This document shows positions 49,630 through 58,486 of a DNA stretch of 64,000 nt, in pieces. Below the pieces are notes generated by a model. The model worked only from the letters and a program-made list of their open reading frames with translations. It was not told the origin of the DNA and did no database searches. The stretch's first letter is position 1; every line of letters starts with the position of its first letter. Position numbers and translations under genes: made by a program. Source of the stretch: CALDSL01 sp039810245 (GTDB lineage: Bacteria > Chloroflexota > Anaerolineae > Anaerolineales > Anaerolineaceae); the NCBI GenBank assembly GCA_039810245.1, contig JBDHWQ010000018.1, forward strand, positions 1 through 64,000. Direction: 5' to 3'.

Positions 49630-49830
49630 GGGTGTTGGCTCAAAACCGGATTTGCGACAATCACGAACACAGCAGGGTTGCCCTGTTTATACCACAGTTT
49701 TCCTCGACTGGGTAGACATATGGAATCGGTTTATGGTAAACTACGTCGCAGTACAGGATCAAAGCATTTGGAATGAAATATCAAAACACGCAGCGCCTGA
49801 TGAAGCAGTTCTTCACGCCTGATCCGATCT

Positions 49831-49870
49831 GGGGAGGTGTCCGTCCAACGGCCCTCCCCTCTTCTTTTTC
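49831..49870 (+). terminator. Possible attenuator in the pyrG leader
   Basis: GGGGAGG (49831-49837) and CCTCCCC (49853-49859) enclose an inner CCGT/ACGG hairpin and are followed by TCTTCTTTTTC. It lies 55 bases before the pyrG ATG, so it acts as an attenuator if transcription enters from upstream. No promoter is clear; 49630-49830 holds nothing else I can support. Confidence 0.55.
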
Positions 49871-49924
49871 ACCGCCGGAGCATTTGAACTGCGCCGGCCA
49901 GGTTTTGACCTTCGAGGAGCAAGC

Positions 49925-51565
49925 ATGACAACCAAATACATTTTCTTCACCGGCGGTGTCGTCAGTTCGGTTGGCAAAGGGGTCACCGCGGCCGCGGTTG
50001 GGCGACTGCTCAAAGAACGTGGGTTTTCGGTAGCGGTGCAAAAACTAGACCCATATATTAATGTTGACCCGGGGACGATGAGCCCGTACCAGCATGGTGA
50101 GGTATTCGTGCTGGACGATGGCGCGGAGACCGACCTGGACTTAGGGCATTACGAGCGCTTTATCGACGTGCGCTTGAACCGGGTGTGCAATATCACCACC
50201 GGCCAGGTCTACGCCGAAGTGATCAGCAAAGAGCGTCGCGGCGATTACCTGGGCGGTACGATCCAGGTTATCCCGCACATCACCAACGAGATCAAGCGCC
50301 GCATTGGCATGGTGGCCAAGTCGACGGGAGCGGAAATCGTGCTGGTGGAAGTGGGCGGCACGGTGGGTGATATTGAAAGCCTGCCCTTCCTGGAAGCGAT
50401 CCGCCAGTTACGCAGCGACCTGGGGCGCGAGAATACGGTGTACGTACATGTCACCTGGCTGCCGTATATCGGCGCGACCAGCGAGCTGAAGACCAAGCCC
50501 ACCCAGCACTCGGTGCGCGAGCTGCGCTCGATTGGCATTTCGCCGGATGTGATCGTGGCGCGCTCCGATCACCCGGTGGATGAGGGGCTGAAAGAGAAGA
50601 TCGCCCTGTTCTGTGACGTGGAAAAGAACGCCGTGGTGCCGATGGTGACCAACAAAGTGCTGTATGAGATCCCGCTAATGCTGGAGCAAGCAGGGGTAGG
50701 CGATTATATGACTCACCGGCTGGGTCTGGAAGCGCGGCGCGAGCCGGACTGGAGCGAGTGGCGCCACCTGGTGGAGAATGTGGTGCGCGAAAAGCCCTCC
50801 GTCAAGATTGCGCTGGTAGGCAAGTATGTGGAGCTGCACGATGCCTATATCAGCGTGCGTGAAGCACTCAACCACGCTGCGCTCAAGCTGGGCGTCGAGC
50901 TGGACATCCGCTGGATTCAATCCGCGGACCTGGAAAAGGGCAAGGGCTGGGAAACGCTCAAAGAGGTGGATGGCATTCTGGTTCCGGGCGGGTTTGGCGC
51001 GCGCGGTATTGAAGGCAAAATCGCCGCGGCGCGCTACGCGCGCACCGAAGAAGTGCCTTACCTGGGGCTGTGCCTGGGGATGCAGGTGATGGCGATCGAG
51101 TTCGCGCGCGATGCTTTGGGGCTGGAAGAAGCCAACTCCAGCGAATTTGATCGCTCGACACCGCAGCCGGTGATCGATCTGATGCCCGACCAGCAGCAGA
51201 TCACCGATATGGGCGGCACGCAGCGCCTGGGATTATACCCGTGCGTGCTGCAGCCGGGCAGCCTCGCCGCGGCCGCCTATGGCGTGGATGTGCCCAGCGT
51301 GGAAGAGCGCCACCGCCACCGCTTCGAGTTCAACAACGGTTACCGCAAGCAGTTTGAGCAGCGCGGCATGTTATTTTCGGGGCTGTCGCCCAATGGCAAG
51401 CTGGTAGAGATCGCTGAAGTCACCGGTCACCCGTTTATGGTGGGCACGCAGTTCCACCCGGAATTTCTCTCGCGCCCCAACCGGCCGCACCCGCTGTTCC
51501 TGGCCTTCGTGCAGGCGGTGTGTGACCACGCCGCGGCGAAACCTGGGGTGGAAAACGGGGCATGA
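49925..51565 (+). CDS. pyrG: CTP synthase
   Basis: This 546-residue enzyme makes CTP from UTP, ATP and glutamine. The synthetase half begins TKYIFFTGGVVSSVGKGVTA and has DPYINVDPGTMSPYQHGEVF, LDLGHYERF and EVGGTVGDIESLPF. The glutaminase half (from about residue 290) has GGFGARGIEGK, the nucleophile Cys in GLCLGMQ near residue 382, and HPEF. GAGGAG precedes the ATG. A possible attenuator lies 55 bases upstream. eno follows by 120 bases. Confidence 0.97.
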   Translation: MTTKYIFFTGGVVSSVGKGVTAAAVGRLLKERGFSVAVQKLDPYINVDPGTMSPYQHGEVFVLDDGAETDLDLGHYERFIDVRLNRVCNITTGQVYAEVISKERRGDYLGGTIQVIPHITNEIKRRIGMVAKSTGAEIVLVEVGGTVGDIESLPFLEAIRQLRSDLGRENTVYVHVTWLPYIGATSELKTKPTQHSVRELRSIGISPDVIVARSDHPVDEGLKEKIALFCDVEKNAVVPMVTNKVLYEIPLMLEQAGVGDYMTHRLGLEARREPDWSEWRHLVENVVREKPSVKIALVGKYVELHDAYISVREALNHAALKLGVELDIRWIQSADLEKGKGWETLKEVDGILVPGGFGARGIEGKIAAARYARTEEVPYLGLCLGMQVMAIEFARDALGLEEANSSEFDRSTPQPVIDLMPDQQQITDMGGTQRLGLYPCVLQPGSLAAAAYGVDVPSVEERHRHRFEFNNGYRKQFEQRGMLFSGLSPNGKLVEIAEVTGHPFMVGTQFHPEFLSRPNRPHPLFLAFVQAVCDHAAAKPGVENGA

Positions 51566-51685
51566 CCAGGCAAAGGGGTGTATACTTCCCTTGCTTGAAC
51601 CCCTGAACGCATAAAATGTAAGGATTGGCCATGCCCGCATGGCCGTTGAGACACACCGCCTGATATTTTTGAGAAAGGGTTGGAT

Positions 51686-52993
51686 ATGGACATGGATACA
51701 ACGATTGAATCGGTTGCCGCTTTGGAAGTGCTTGACTCGCGTGGCAACCCGACGGTAGAAGTCGAAGTAGTGCTGGCAGATGGCAGCTGGGGCCGGGCAA
51801 TCGTGCCTTCGGGCGCTTCAACCGGCATCCACGAAGCGCTGGAAATGCGCGACGGCGATAAGGGCCGCTACCTGGGCAAAGGCACGCAAAAAGCCGTGGA
51901 GAACGTCAACACTGAGATCGCCGAAGCCATCGTTGGCTTTGATGCCGTGGAGCAAATGGCCATCGATATGACCATGCTCGAGCTGGACGGCACGCCCAAC
52001 AAGAACCGCCTGGGCGCCAACGCTATCCTTGGCACCAGCCTGGCTGTGGCCAAAGCCGCCGCCAATTCGCTGGGGCTGCCGCTCTACCGCTACATTGGCG
52101 GCGTGTATGCCCACGTGCTGCCTGTGCCGATGATGAACATCCTCAATGGCGGCGCTCATACCGGCTGGCAGTCAACCGACGCGCAGGAATTCATGGTGAT
52201 GCCGTTTGGCGCGTCATCCTTCGCCGAAGGTCTGCGCTGGGGCGCGGAAATCTATCACGCGCTCAAGTCGGTGCTCAAGGCGCGTGGTTATACCACGCTG
52301 GTGGGCGATGAGGGCGGCTATGCCCCGGCCCTGAAGGCCAACTCGGAAGCCGTAGAAGTGATCCTCGAAGCCATCCACAAAGCCGGGTTCAAAGCCGGGC
52401 GTGGCGAGCAGGTCGCGATTGCGCTCGACCCCGCTGCCTCAGAGCTGTATGAAGAAGACACAAAAATGTACAACCTGCGCAAGGAAGGCCGCAAGCTGAC
52501 CGGCGAGCAGATGGTAGAATTCTGGAAGAACTGGGTCAACCAGTACCCGATTGTCTCGATCGAAGATGGCCTGGCGCAGGACGACTGGGAAAGCTGGAAG
52601 CTGATGGTTGCCGAAATGGGCAACCAGATCCAGATTGTGGGTGACGACCTGCTGGTGACCAACCCCGAACGCGTGCGTCGCGGCATCCAGGAAAAAGCCG
52701 CCAATGCGCTGCTGGTAAAGGTCAACCAGATCGGCTCATTGACGGAGACGATCGAAGCTGTGGAAACCTGCCACCGCGCTGGCTGGCGCGCGGTCACCTC
52801 GCACCGCTCGGGTGAGACCGAAGACGCCACCATTGCCGACCTTGCCGTGGCGCTCAATACCGGCCAGATCAAGACCGGCGCTCCGGCGCGCTCAGACCGC
52901 GTGGCCAAGTACAATCAGCTCCTGCGCATCGAAGCCGAGCTGGGTGATACCGCCAAATACGCCGGTTGGGAAGCTCTACGTCAGGTGAAGTAG
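51686..52993 (+). CDS. eno: Enolase
   Basis: This 435-residue enzyme converts 2-phosphoglycerate to phosphoenolpyruvate. Motifs: LDSRGNPTVEVEV, PSGASTGIHEA, MMNILNGGAHT, GDEGGYAPAL, SIEDGLAQDDW, KVNQIGSLTETIEA and SHRSGETEDATIADL. The ATG at 51686 has AAAGGG 6 bases upstream; an ATG at 51692 and a TTG at 51680 are alternatives. Its own terminator is at 53005. Confidence 0.97.
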   Translation: MDMDTTIESVAALEVLDSRGNPTVEVEVVLADGSWGRAIVPSGASTGIHEALEMRDGDKGRYLGKGTQKAVENVNTEIAEAIVGFDAVEQMAIDMTMLELDGTPNKNRLGANAILGTSLAVAKAAANSLGLPLYRYIGGVYAHVLPVPMMNILNGGAHTGWQSTDAQEFMVMPFGASSFAEGLRWGAEIYHALKSVLKARGYTTLVGDEGGYAPALKANSEAVEVILEAIHKAGFKAGRGEQVAIALDPAASELYEEDTKMYNLRKEGRKLTGEQMVEFWKNWVNQYPIVSIEDGLAQDDWESWKLMVAEMGNQIQIVGDDLLVTNPERVRRGIQEKAANALLVKVNQIGSLTETIEAVETCHRAGWRAVTSHRSGETEDATIADLAVALNTGQIKTGAPARSDRVAKYNQLLRIEAELGDTAKYAGWEALRQVK

Positions 52994-53004
52994 AAATCCG
53001 ATCG

Positions 53005-53040
53005 AAAAGGGCTGCGCAAATTACCGCGCAGCCCTTTTTT
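53005..53040 (+). terminator. Rho-independent terminator after eno
   Basis: AAAAGGGCTGCGC (53005-53017) pairs with GCGCAGCCCTTTT (53026-53038) and ends in TTTTTT. It also faces the converging hydrolase gene. Confidence 0.95.
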
Positions 53041-53049
53041 GTTTCCGGA

Positions 53050-54021
53050 TCATAGGCCCTTAACGAAGGCCGTCACCGCCTGGAGAAACTGGTCGGGGCA
53101 TTCTTCCTGCGGAGTGTGGCCGCAGGCCTGCATCACCGCCAACTGCGCGCCGGGGATATCTTTGGCAAGCTGCAGGCTGAGTTCGGTGGGCACGATGCGA
53201 TCATCATCACCAGTGAGTACCAGCACGGGCAAATCCATGCTCGCAAGCCCGGCAGCGGGGTTCTGTGTGCGTGGCGCGCGGGTCAGCTCCAGCAGCCCGC
53301 GGTCCCAATCGTTAGCGCCCAGAGCCTGGGTGTAGCCTGGGACGGCGTCCGGCGGGATACGGCTGGGGTCGTGCCAGGCGGTGTTGAGCAGTTCCAGGCC
53401 CCTTGTGGCAAATGAGCGCAGCAGCAGCCGGCCGTAGAACTCTGCCTGCGGCGTGAACAGCAACCGGCGCACAAACTCCGAGTAGCTGGGTCCGCTGCGA
53501 TAGATAGCAGCATCGATTAGCACCAGCGCCTGCACGCGCTGCGGGTACTGTTGGGCGGCCAGCGCCGCCACCGTTCCGCCCGCCGAATTACCCATCAAGA
53601 TCGCCCGGTGAATGCCCAATGCATCCATTAAGCCGATCAGCAGGCGCGGTTGGTCATCCAGGCTGTAGGGGTTCTCCGCGGCGGAGAACGTGACCCGCGG
53701 GCGCTCAGTCAGCCCCTGGCCGGGGCGGTCATAGACGATGACCGTGCCGAGCTGCGCTAGCGGTTCCACTACCTGGCGGAAAGAAAAAGTGCTGGCGGCA
53801 AAGCCGTGCAGCAGGATCATCACTGGCTGGCCGCTGCCGTACTGCTTATAATGCAGCCTCACGCCATCCACTTCCACAAAACGGCTGTCAGCATCACCCA
53901 GTTCCTGCGGGTCGCGCGTGCCGCGCGGCTGTGGCGCGGTCAGCACCAGCGGCGCAACAATGAGCAGCACCACCGCTGCCAGAAGAACGATCGCAATCCA
54001 ACGCAAAATCTTTCGTATCAT
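53050..54021 (-). CDS. Alpha/beta hydrolase, membrane-anchored
   Basis: This 323-residue protein has one N-terminal membrane segment (about residues 8-28), then an alpha/beta-hydrolase fold: VMILLHGFAAS (oxyanion loop), YDRPGQGLTERP, nucleophile Ser in GNSAGGTVAA, Asp in LTGDDDRIVP and His in ACGHTPQEECP. It is an esterase- or lipase-like enzyme acting probably outside the membrane. Its ATG overlaps the stop of the upstream hydrolase gene by 4 bases. The substrate is unknown. Confidence 0.88.
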   Translation of the reverse strand: MIRKILRWIAIVLLAAVVLLIVAPLVLTAPQPRGTRDPQELGDADSRFVEVDGVRLHYKQYGSGQPVMILLHGFAASTFSFRQVVEPLAQLGTVIVYDRPGQGLTERPRVTFSAAENPYSLDDQPRLLIGLMDALGIHRAILMGNSAGGTVAALAAQQYPQRVQALVLIDAAIYRSGPSYSEFVRRLLFTPQAEFYGRLLLRSFATRGLELLNTAWHDPSRIPPDAVPGYTQALGANDWDRGLLELTRAPRTQNPAAGLASMDLPVLVLTGDDDRIVPTELSLQLAKDIPGAQLAVMQACGHTPQEECPDQFLQAVTAFVKGL

Positions 54022-54761
54022 TCAGAGCCTAACACTTTCAATAAAGCCACCGTCGCGGCGACCGTCTGTTCCTGCTGCGCCAGCGGGTCAATACCGGCAG
54101 GGTTATCGCCACCCTGCGGGCCATACCAGCCAAACTGTGCATGATTTCCACCGGCAATTTCCACCCATTGCGTTGCCGCGGGCAGCAGCGATTGGGCGCC
54201 GCGAATATCATCCAGGCTGGCCACGCCATCATTGCTGGCATATATCGAAACAACTTTTAGGTCCTGCCTGGATAGGTCATCGCTGCCGGCCGGGTACGAA
54301 GCCCAAAGCACCAGCCCCCCTGCAGCGCCAGGGTTGCCGGCAATGAAGTTGGCAGCCATCGATCCGCCCAGAGAATGTCCACCCACCGCCCATTGCTGGA
54401 TATGCGGGTATTTCGCAATCACGCGCCCGGCCACACCGGGGTCGAAAACCGCCAGGTTGAGCGGCATGTGTGGAACCACCACCAGGTAGCCCTGCGCGGC
54501 AATCGCGCGCGCCTGGGGCGCGTAAGCGCGGTAGTCCACGTGACCACCCGGGTAAATAATCAGGCCGGTTGTGGGCTGCGTATTGGCTGGCTCGAACACC
54601 AGCCAGTTGGCGGTCGTCACGCGCACCTGCATATCGCTCGCCAGCGCGGCCTCAGCTTCCGGCGACGGTCCGAGCGGCGTTTCCGCCCAGATGATAAACC
54701 CGGACAGCAATAGCACCACTACGGCCAGGAATGCCAGTATCCATTTTATCCAAACCTTCAT
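54018..54761 (-). CDS. Alpha/beta hydrolase family protein, membrane-anchored
   Basis: This 247-residue protein has an N-terminal membrane segment (about residues 7-25), then a compact hydrolase fold: GLIIYPGGHVDYRAYAP, nucleophile Ser in GGHSLGGSMAANF, Asp near IYASNDGVASLDD, and His in EIAGGNHAQFGWYG. It fits the small hydrolase group of the PF12695 type. AGAGGA precedes the ATG and TACAAT lies about 30 bases upstream on the minus strand. The following gene overlaps it and is also a hydrolase, but not a close paralogue. Confidence 0.82.
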   Translation of the reverse strand: MKVWIKWILAFLAVVVLLLSGFIIWAETPLGPSPEAEAALASDMQVRVTTANWLVFEPANTQPTTGLIIYPGGHVDYRAYAPQARAIAAQGYLVVVPHMPLNLAVFDPGVAGRVIAKYPHIQQWAVGGHSLGGSMAANFIAGNPGAAGGLVLWASYPAGSDDLSRQDLKVVSIYASNDGVASLDDIRGAQSLLPAATQWVEIAGGNHAQFGWYGPQGGDNPAGIDPLAQQEQTVAATVALLKVLGSE

Positions 54762-54837
54762 TCACCCGTCCTCTTTCTTTCTTGTTTGTATTGTAGACGG
54801 AAACGGATGGGTTTGCAAAAGGTTGCTTATACAAATC

Positions 54838-55554
54838 TTATACAGCCACGGCTGTATCGAGCAGCGCGCGGGCGCGCGCCCATACCTGGTCGAACATTTC
54901 CATCGTCAGGCGGCCGGTCTGGGTATTCTGGCGGCTGGGATGATAGGAAGCCAGCAGCCAGGGCAGCCCCTGCCCCAGCTCGTACAGCCGGTTGTGGCCG
55001 AAATCCAGGCGCGGGATGGTAAAGCCCTGTTCGCGATAAATATTGAGGACATTGTTGAAGGCGATCTGTCCCAATAACACGATGCCCTGCAAGTTGGTAA
55101 GCAGCTCCAGCTCGCGCAGCAGGTACGGCCGGCAGTTGAGCATCTCTTCCGGCAGGGGCTTATTATCCGGCGGGGCGCAGCGCGCTACCGCGGCAATGTA
55201 AGCATCGCGCAGCGCCAGGCCATCATCACGGTGAATAGCAGTAGGCTGGTTGGCAAAACCATAGCGATACATGGCCACGTAAAGGAAATCGCCGGAAGAG
55301 TCGCCGGTGAAAACGCGCCCGGTGCGGTTGCCGCCGTGCGCGGCCGGCGCCAGCCCAACGATTAACAGGCGGGCATCGTAATCGCCAAAGCCCGAGAGCG
55401 GTTTCCCCCAGTAGTCCCAGTCGCGGTAAGCGGCGCGTTTTTTGCGCGCCACTTCTTCGCGCCAGGCCACCAGGCGCGGGCAGCGCCGGCAGGAATGGAT
55501 GGTCTCGGCGAGTTCGCGCATGGCGGAATGGCGATCGAATGTAGGATCGGTCAT
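54838..55554 (-). CDS. Type-5 uracil-DNA glycosylase
   Basis: This 238-residue iron-sulphur DNA glycosylase is of family 5 (UdgB): CRRCPRLVAWREEVA near the N-terminus, GKPLSGFGDYDARLLIVGLA, APAAHGGNRTGRVFTGD (the family-5 active-site motif), NKPLPEEMLNCRPYL, and SYHPSRQNT at the C-terminus. The four cysteines for the 4Fe-4S cluster fit Cys22, Cys25, and those in RCAPP and LNCRP. It removes uracil, hypoxanthine and related damaged bases from DNA. No Shine-Dalgarno is visible before the ATG. Confidence 0.92.
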   Translation of the reverse strand: MTDPTFDRHSAMRELAETIHSCRRCPRLVAWREEVARKKRAAYRDWDYWGKPLSGFGDYDARLLIVGLAPAAHGGNRTGRVFTGDSSGDFLYVAMYRYGFANQPTAIHRDDGLALRDAYIAAVARCAPPDNKPLPEEMLNCRPYLLRELELLTNLQGIVLLGQIAFNNVLNIYREQGFTIPRLDFGHNRLYELGQGLPWLLASYHPSRQNTQTGRLTMEMFDQVWARARALLDTAVAV

Positions 55555-55595
55555 ACAGCTACCTATCTATAGCTAATGATATATCTCATAGATGG

Positions 55596-55643
55596 CACAA
55601 ATAGCACGAATGCAGCCAAAATAGATAATAAGCTCTATTTGTG
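55596..55643. repeat. 9-bp inverted repeat after queA
   Basis: CACAAATAG (55596-55604) and CTATTTGTG (55635-55643) in an AT-rich 140-base gap between queA and the glycosylase gene. It may be a weak terminator. Confidence 0.35.
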
Positions 55644-55694
55644 TCAATGGTGTGTTATTCGGCCTTTATTCGTGATAACGCTTTTTTCCAATGC

Positions 55695-56714
55695 TTAATC
55701 GATCAGCATCGCGTCACCGAAGGAGTAGAAGCGATACTGCTGCTCGATGGCCTCACGGTAGGCGGCAAGGATGCGCTCGCGCCCGGCAAAAGCGCTGACC
55801 AGCATCAGCAGCGTGGATTTGGGCAGGTGAAAATTGGTGATCATGGCATCCACGGCGCGGAAGCGATAGCCGGGCAGGATGAACAGGCTTGTCGGCCCAC
55901 TGACCGGTGCTATGGCGTCGCCGGGTTGCGCGGCCTGGGCCGCGGTTTCCAGCGTGCGGACACTGGTGGTGCCCACGGCGATGATACGCCCACCGCGCCG
56001 CCGCGCCGCGTTGATGGCATCAGCCGTGGCCGGTGTAATCTCGCACCATTCGGTATGAATGGCGTGCTCGGCCGGGTCGTCTTCAGTGACCGGCGCAAAT
56101 GTGTCCAGCCCAACGTGCAGGGTGACGCTGGCAAACTCTACGCCCTGGGCGCGCAGCGAGTCCATCAGCTCGGGAGTGAAGTGCAGTCCGGCAGTCGGCG
56201 CAGCGGCTGAGCCGGTCTCGCGCGCATAAACAGTCTGGTAGCGCTCAGGGTCCTGCAGCCTCTCGTGGATGTAGGGCGGCAGCGGCATTTGACCGATATT
56301 CGGCAGGTAAGGTTCCACCGGCTCGGCAAAACGCACCAGGCGGCGTGAGCCTTCCAGGTTTTCGATGATTTCCACCACCGGGCCGTGCTCAATCTGCACG
56401 CGCCGGCCGGCGTGCATGCGCTTGCCACCTACCAGGGCTTCCCACACCGAGTCGTCAATGCGGCGCAGCAGCAGGATTTCCACGCGCCCACCGCTGTCTT
56501 TATGTCCGTACAGGCGGGCAGGGATGACGCGCGTCTGGTTGACTACCAGCAGATCGCCGCTGTGCAGGAACTGGCCGATTTCCCAGAAATGGCGGTGCTC
56601 GTTCATCCCGCTGGCGCGGTGCAGCACAAACAGACGCGAAGCGTGACGCGGTTCTACCGGCGTCTGCGCAATACGTTCCAGCGGCAGAGTATAGTCAAAG
56701 TCCTCGGTTTTCAT
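55695..56714 (-). CDS. queA: tRNA preQ1(34) S-adenosylmethionine ribosyltransferase-isomerase
   Basis: This 339-residue enzyme makes epoxyqueuosine on tRNA using SAM. It begins MKTEDFDYTLPLERIAQTPV, followed by RHASRLFVL and has VVNQTRVIPARLYGHK, GGRVEILLLR, APTAGLHFTPEL, LHVGLDTFAPV and FHLPKSTLLMLVSAFAG. It starts 8 bases after ruvB, a pairing common in bacteria. No other queuosine gene is in the window. Confidence 0.96.
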   Translation of the reverse strand: MKTEDFDYTLPLERIAQTPVEPRHASRLFVLHRASGMNEHRHFWEIGQFLHSGDLLVVNQTRVIPARLYGHKDSGGRVEILLLRRIDDSVWEALVGGKRMHAGRRVQIEHGPVVEIIENLEGSRRLVRFAEPVEPYLPNIGQMPLPPYIHERLQDPERYQTVYARETGSAAAPTAGLHFTPELMDSLRAQGVEFASVTLHVGLDTFAPVTEDDPAEHAIHTEWCEITPATADAINAARRRGGRIIAVGTTSVRTLETAAQAAQPGDAIAPVSGPTSLFILPGYRFRAVDAMITNFHLPKSTLLMLVSAFAGRERILAAYREAIEQQYRFYSFGDAMLID

Positions 56715-56722
56715 CGGCGTAC

Positions 56723-57748
<1,026 letters not shown>

Positions 57749-57755
57749 GGGGGTG

Positions 57756-57768
57756 ATTATACTATAAT
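57756..57768. promoter_or_regulatory. Back-to-back -10 elements for ruvB and upp
   Basis: Minus TATAAT (57756-57761) lies 7 bases from the ruvB ATG. Plus TATAAT (57763-57768) lies 31 bases from the upp ATG. A single base separates them, so the two promoters must compete for polymerase. Confidence 0.55.
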
Positions 57769-57799
57769 AAGGTTCATCTTCTTTCGGAGACGGAGAAAA

Positions 57800-58426
57800 A
57801 TGTCGAACATATTTCCTTCTAACCACCCCCTGGTGGCGCATAAGCTGACGCGGCTGCGCAGCGTGGAAACCGAGCCCAAGAAATTCCGCGAGCTGGTACG
57901 CGAGCTGGCCGCCCTGCTGGCCTATGAGGCTACCGCCGATCTGCTGACCATTCCGAAGGAAGTGCGCACGCCGCTAACCACCGCCATGGGCGTTGAGCTG
58001 AAAGAAAAGATCGGCCTGGTGCCGATTTTACGCGCCGGATTAGGGCTGGTGGAAGGTTTCTGGGACCTGATGCCATCCGCCGAAGTCTGGCACATCGGCA
58101 TGTACCGCGATGAACGCACGATGCAGCCGGTGCAGTACTACAACAAGCTGCCGGTAGAGCCCACCGTGTCTGTTTGCCTGATCCTCGACCCGATGCTGGC
58201 CACCGGTGGTTCGGCCATCGCCACGGTGGATGTACTCAAACAGTGGGGCGTGAAGAAGATCAAGTTCGTAGGGCTGATCGCCGCGCCGGAAGGCATCCGC
58301 GCGCTGCACGAGCGCCACCCGGACGTTCCCATCCACGTGGCCGCGGTAGACGAGCGCCTGAACGAGCACAGCTACATCGTCCCCGGTTTGGGGGATGCGG
58401 GCGACCGGCAATTCGGGACGGGGTAA
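57800..58426 (+). CDS. upp: Uracil phosphoribosyltransferase
   Basis: This 208-residue salvage enzyme makes UMP from uracil and PRPP. Motifs: HPLVAHKLTRLRSVETEPKK, the RAGLGLVEGFWDLMPSA segment, HIGMYRDERTMQPVQYYNKL, PRPP loop LILDPMLATGGSAIATVDVL, and the terminal SYIVPGLGDAGDRQFGT. The ATG has GGAGACGGAG upstream. The frame is open back to 57401 only as a shadow of ruvB. A very long terminator hairpin follows. Confidence 0.96.
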   Translation: MSNIFPSNHPLVAHKLTRLRSVETEPKKFRELVRELAALLAYEATADLLTIPKEVRTPLTTAMGVELKEKIGLVPILRAGLGLVEGFWDLMPSAEVWHIGMYRDERTMQPVQYYNKLPVEPTVSVCLILDPMLATGGSAIATVDVLKQWGVKKIKFVGLIAAPEGIRALHERHPDVPIHVAAVDERLNEHSYIVPGLGDAGDRQFGTG

Positions 58427-58432
58427 AGAGAA

Positions 58433-58479
58433 ATATAAGCAAGGGATCAAACCTTTCAGGTTTGATCCCTTGCTTATAT
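58433..58479. terminator. Perfect 21-bp terminator hairpin between upp and the histidine kinase gene
   Basis: The 21 bases at 58433-58453 are exactly inverted at 58459-58479 with loop TTTCA. Core is AAGCAAGGGATCAAACC. It ends 7 bases before the kinase stop and serves both directions. Confidence 0.8.
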
Positions 58480-58486
58480 CGTAATT

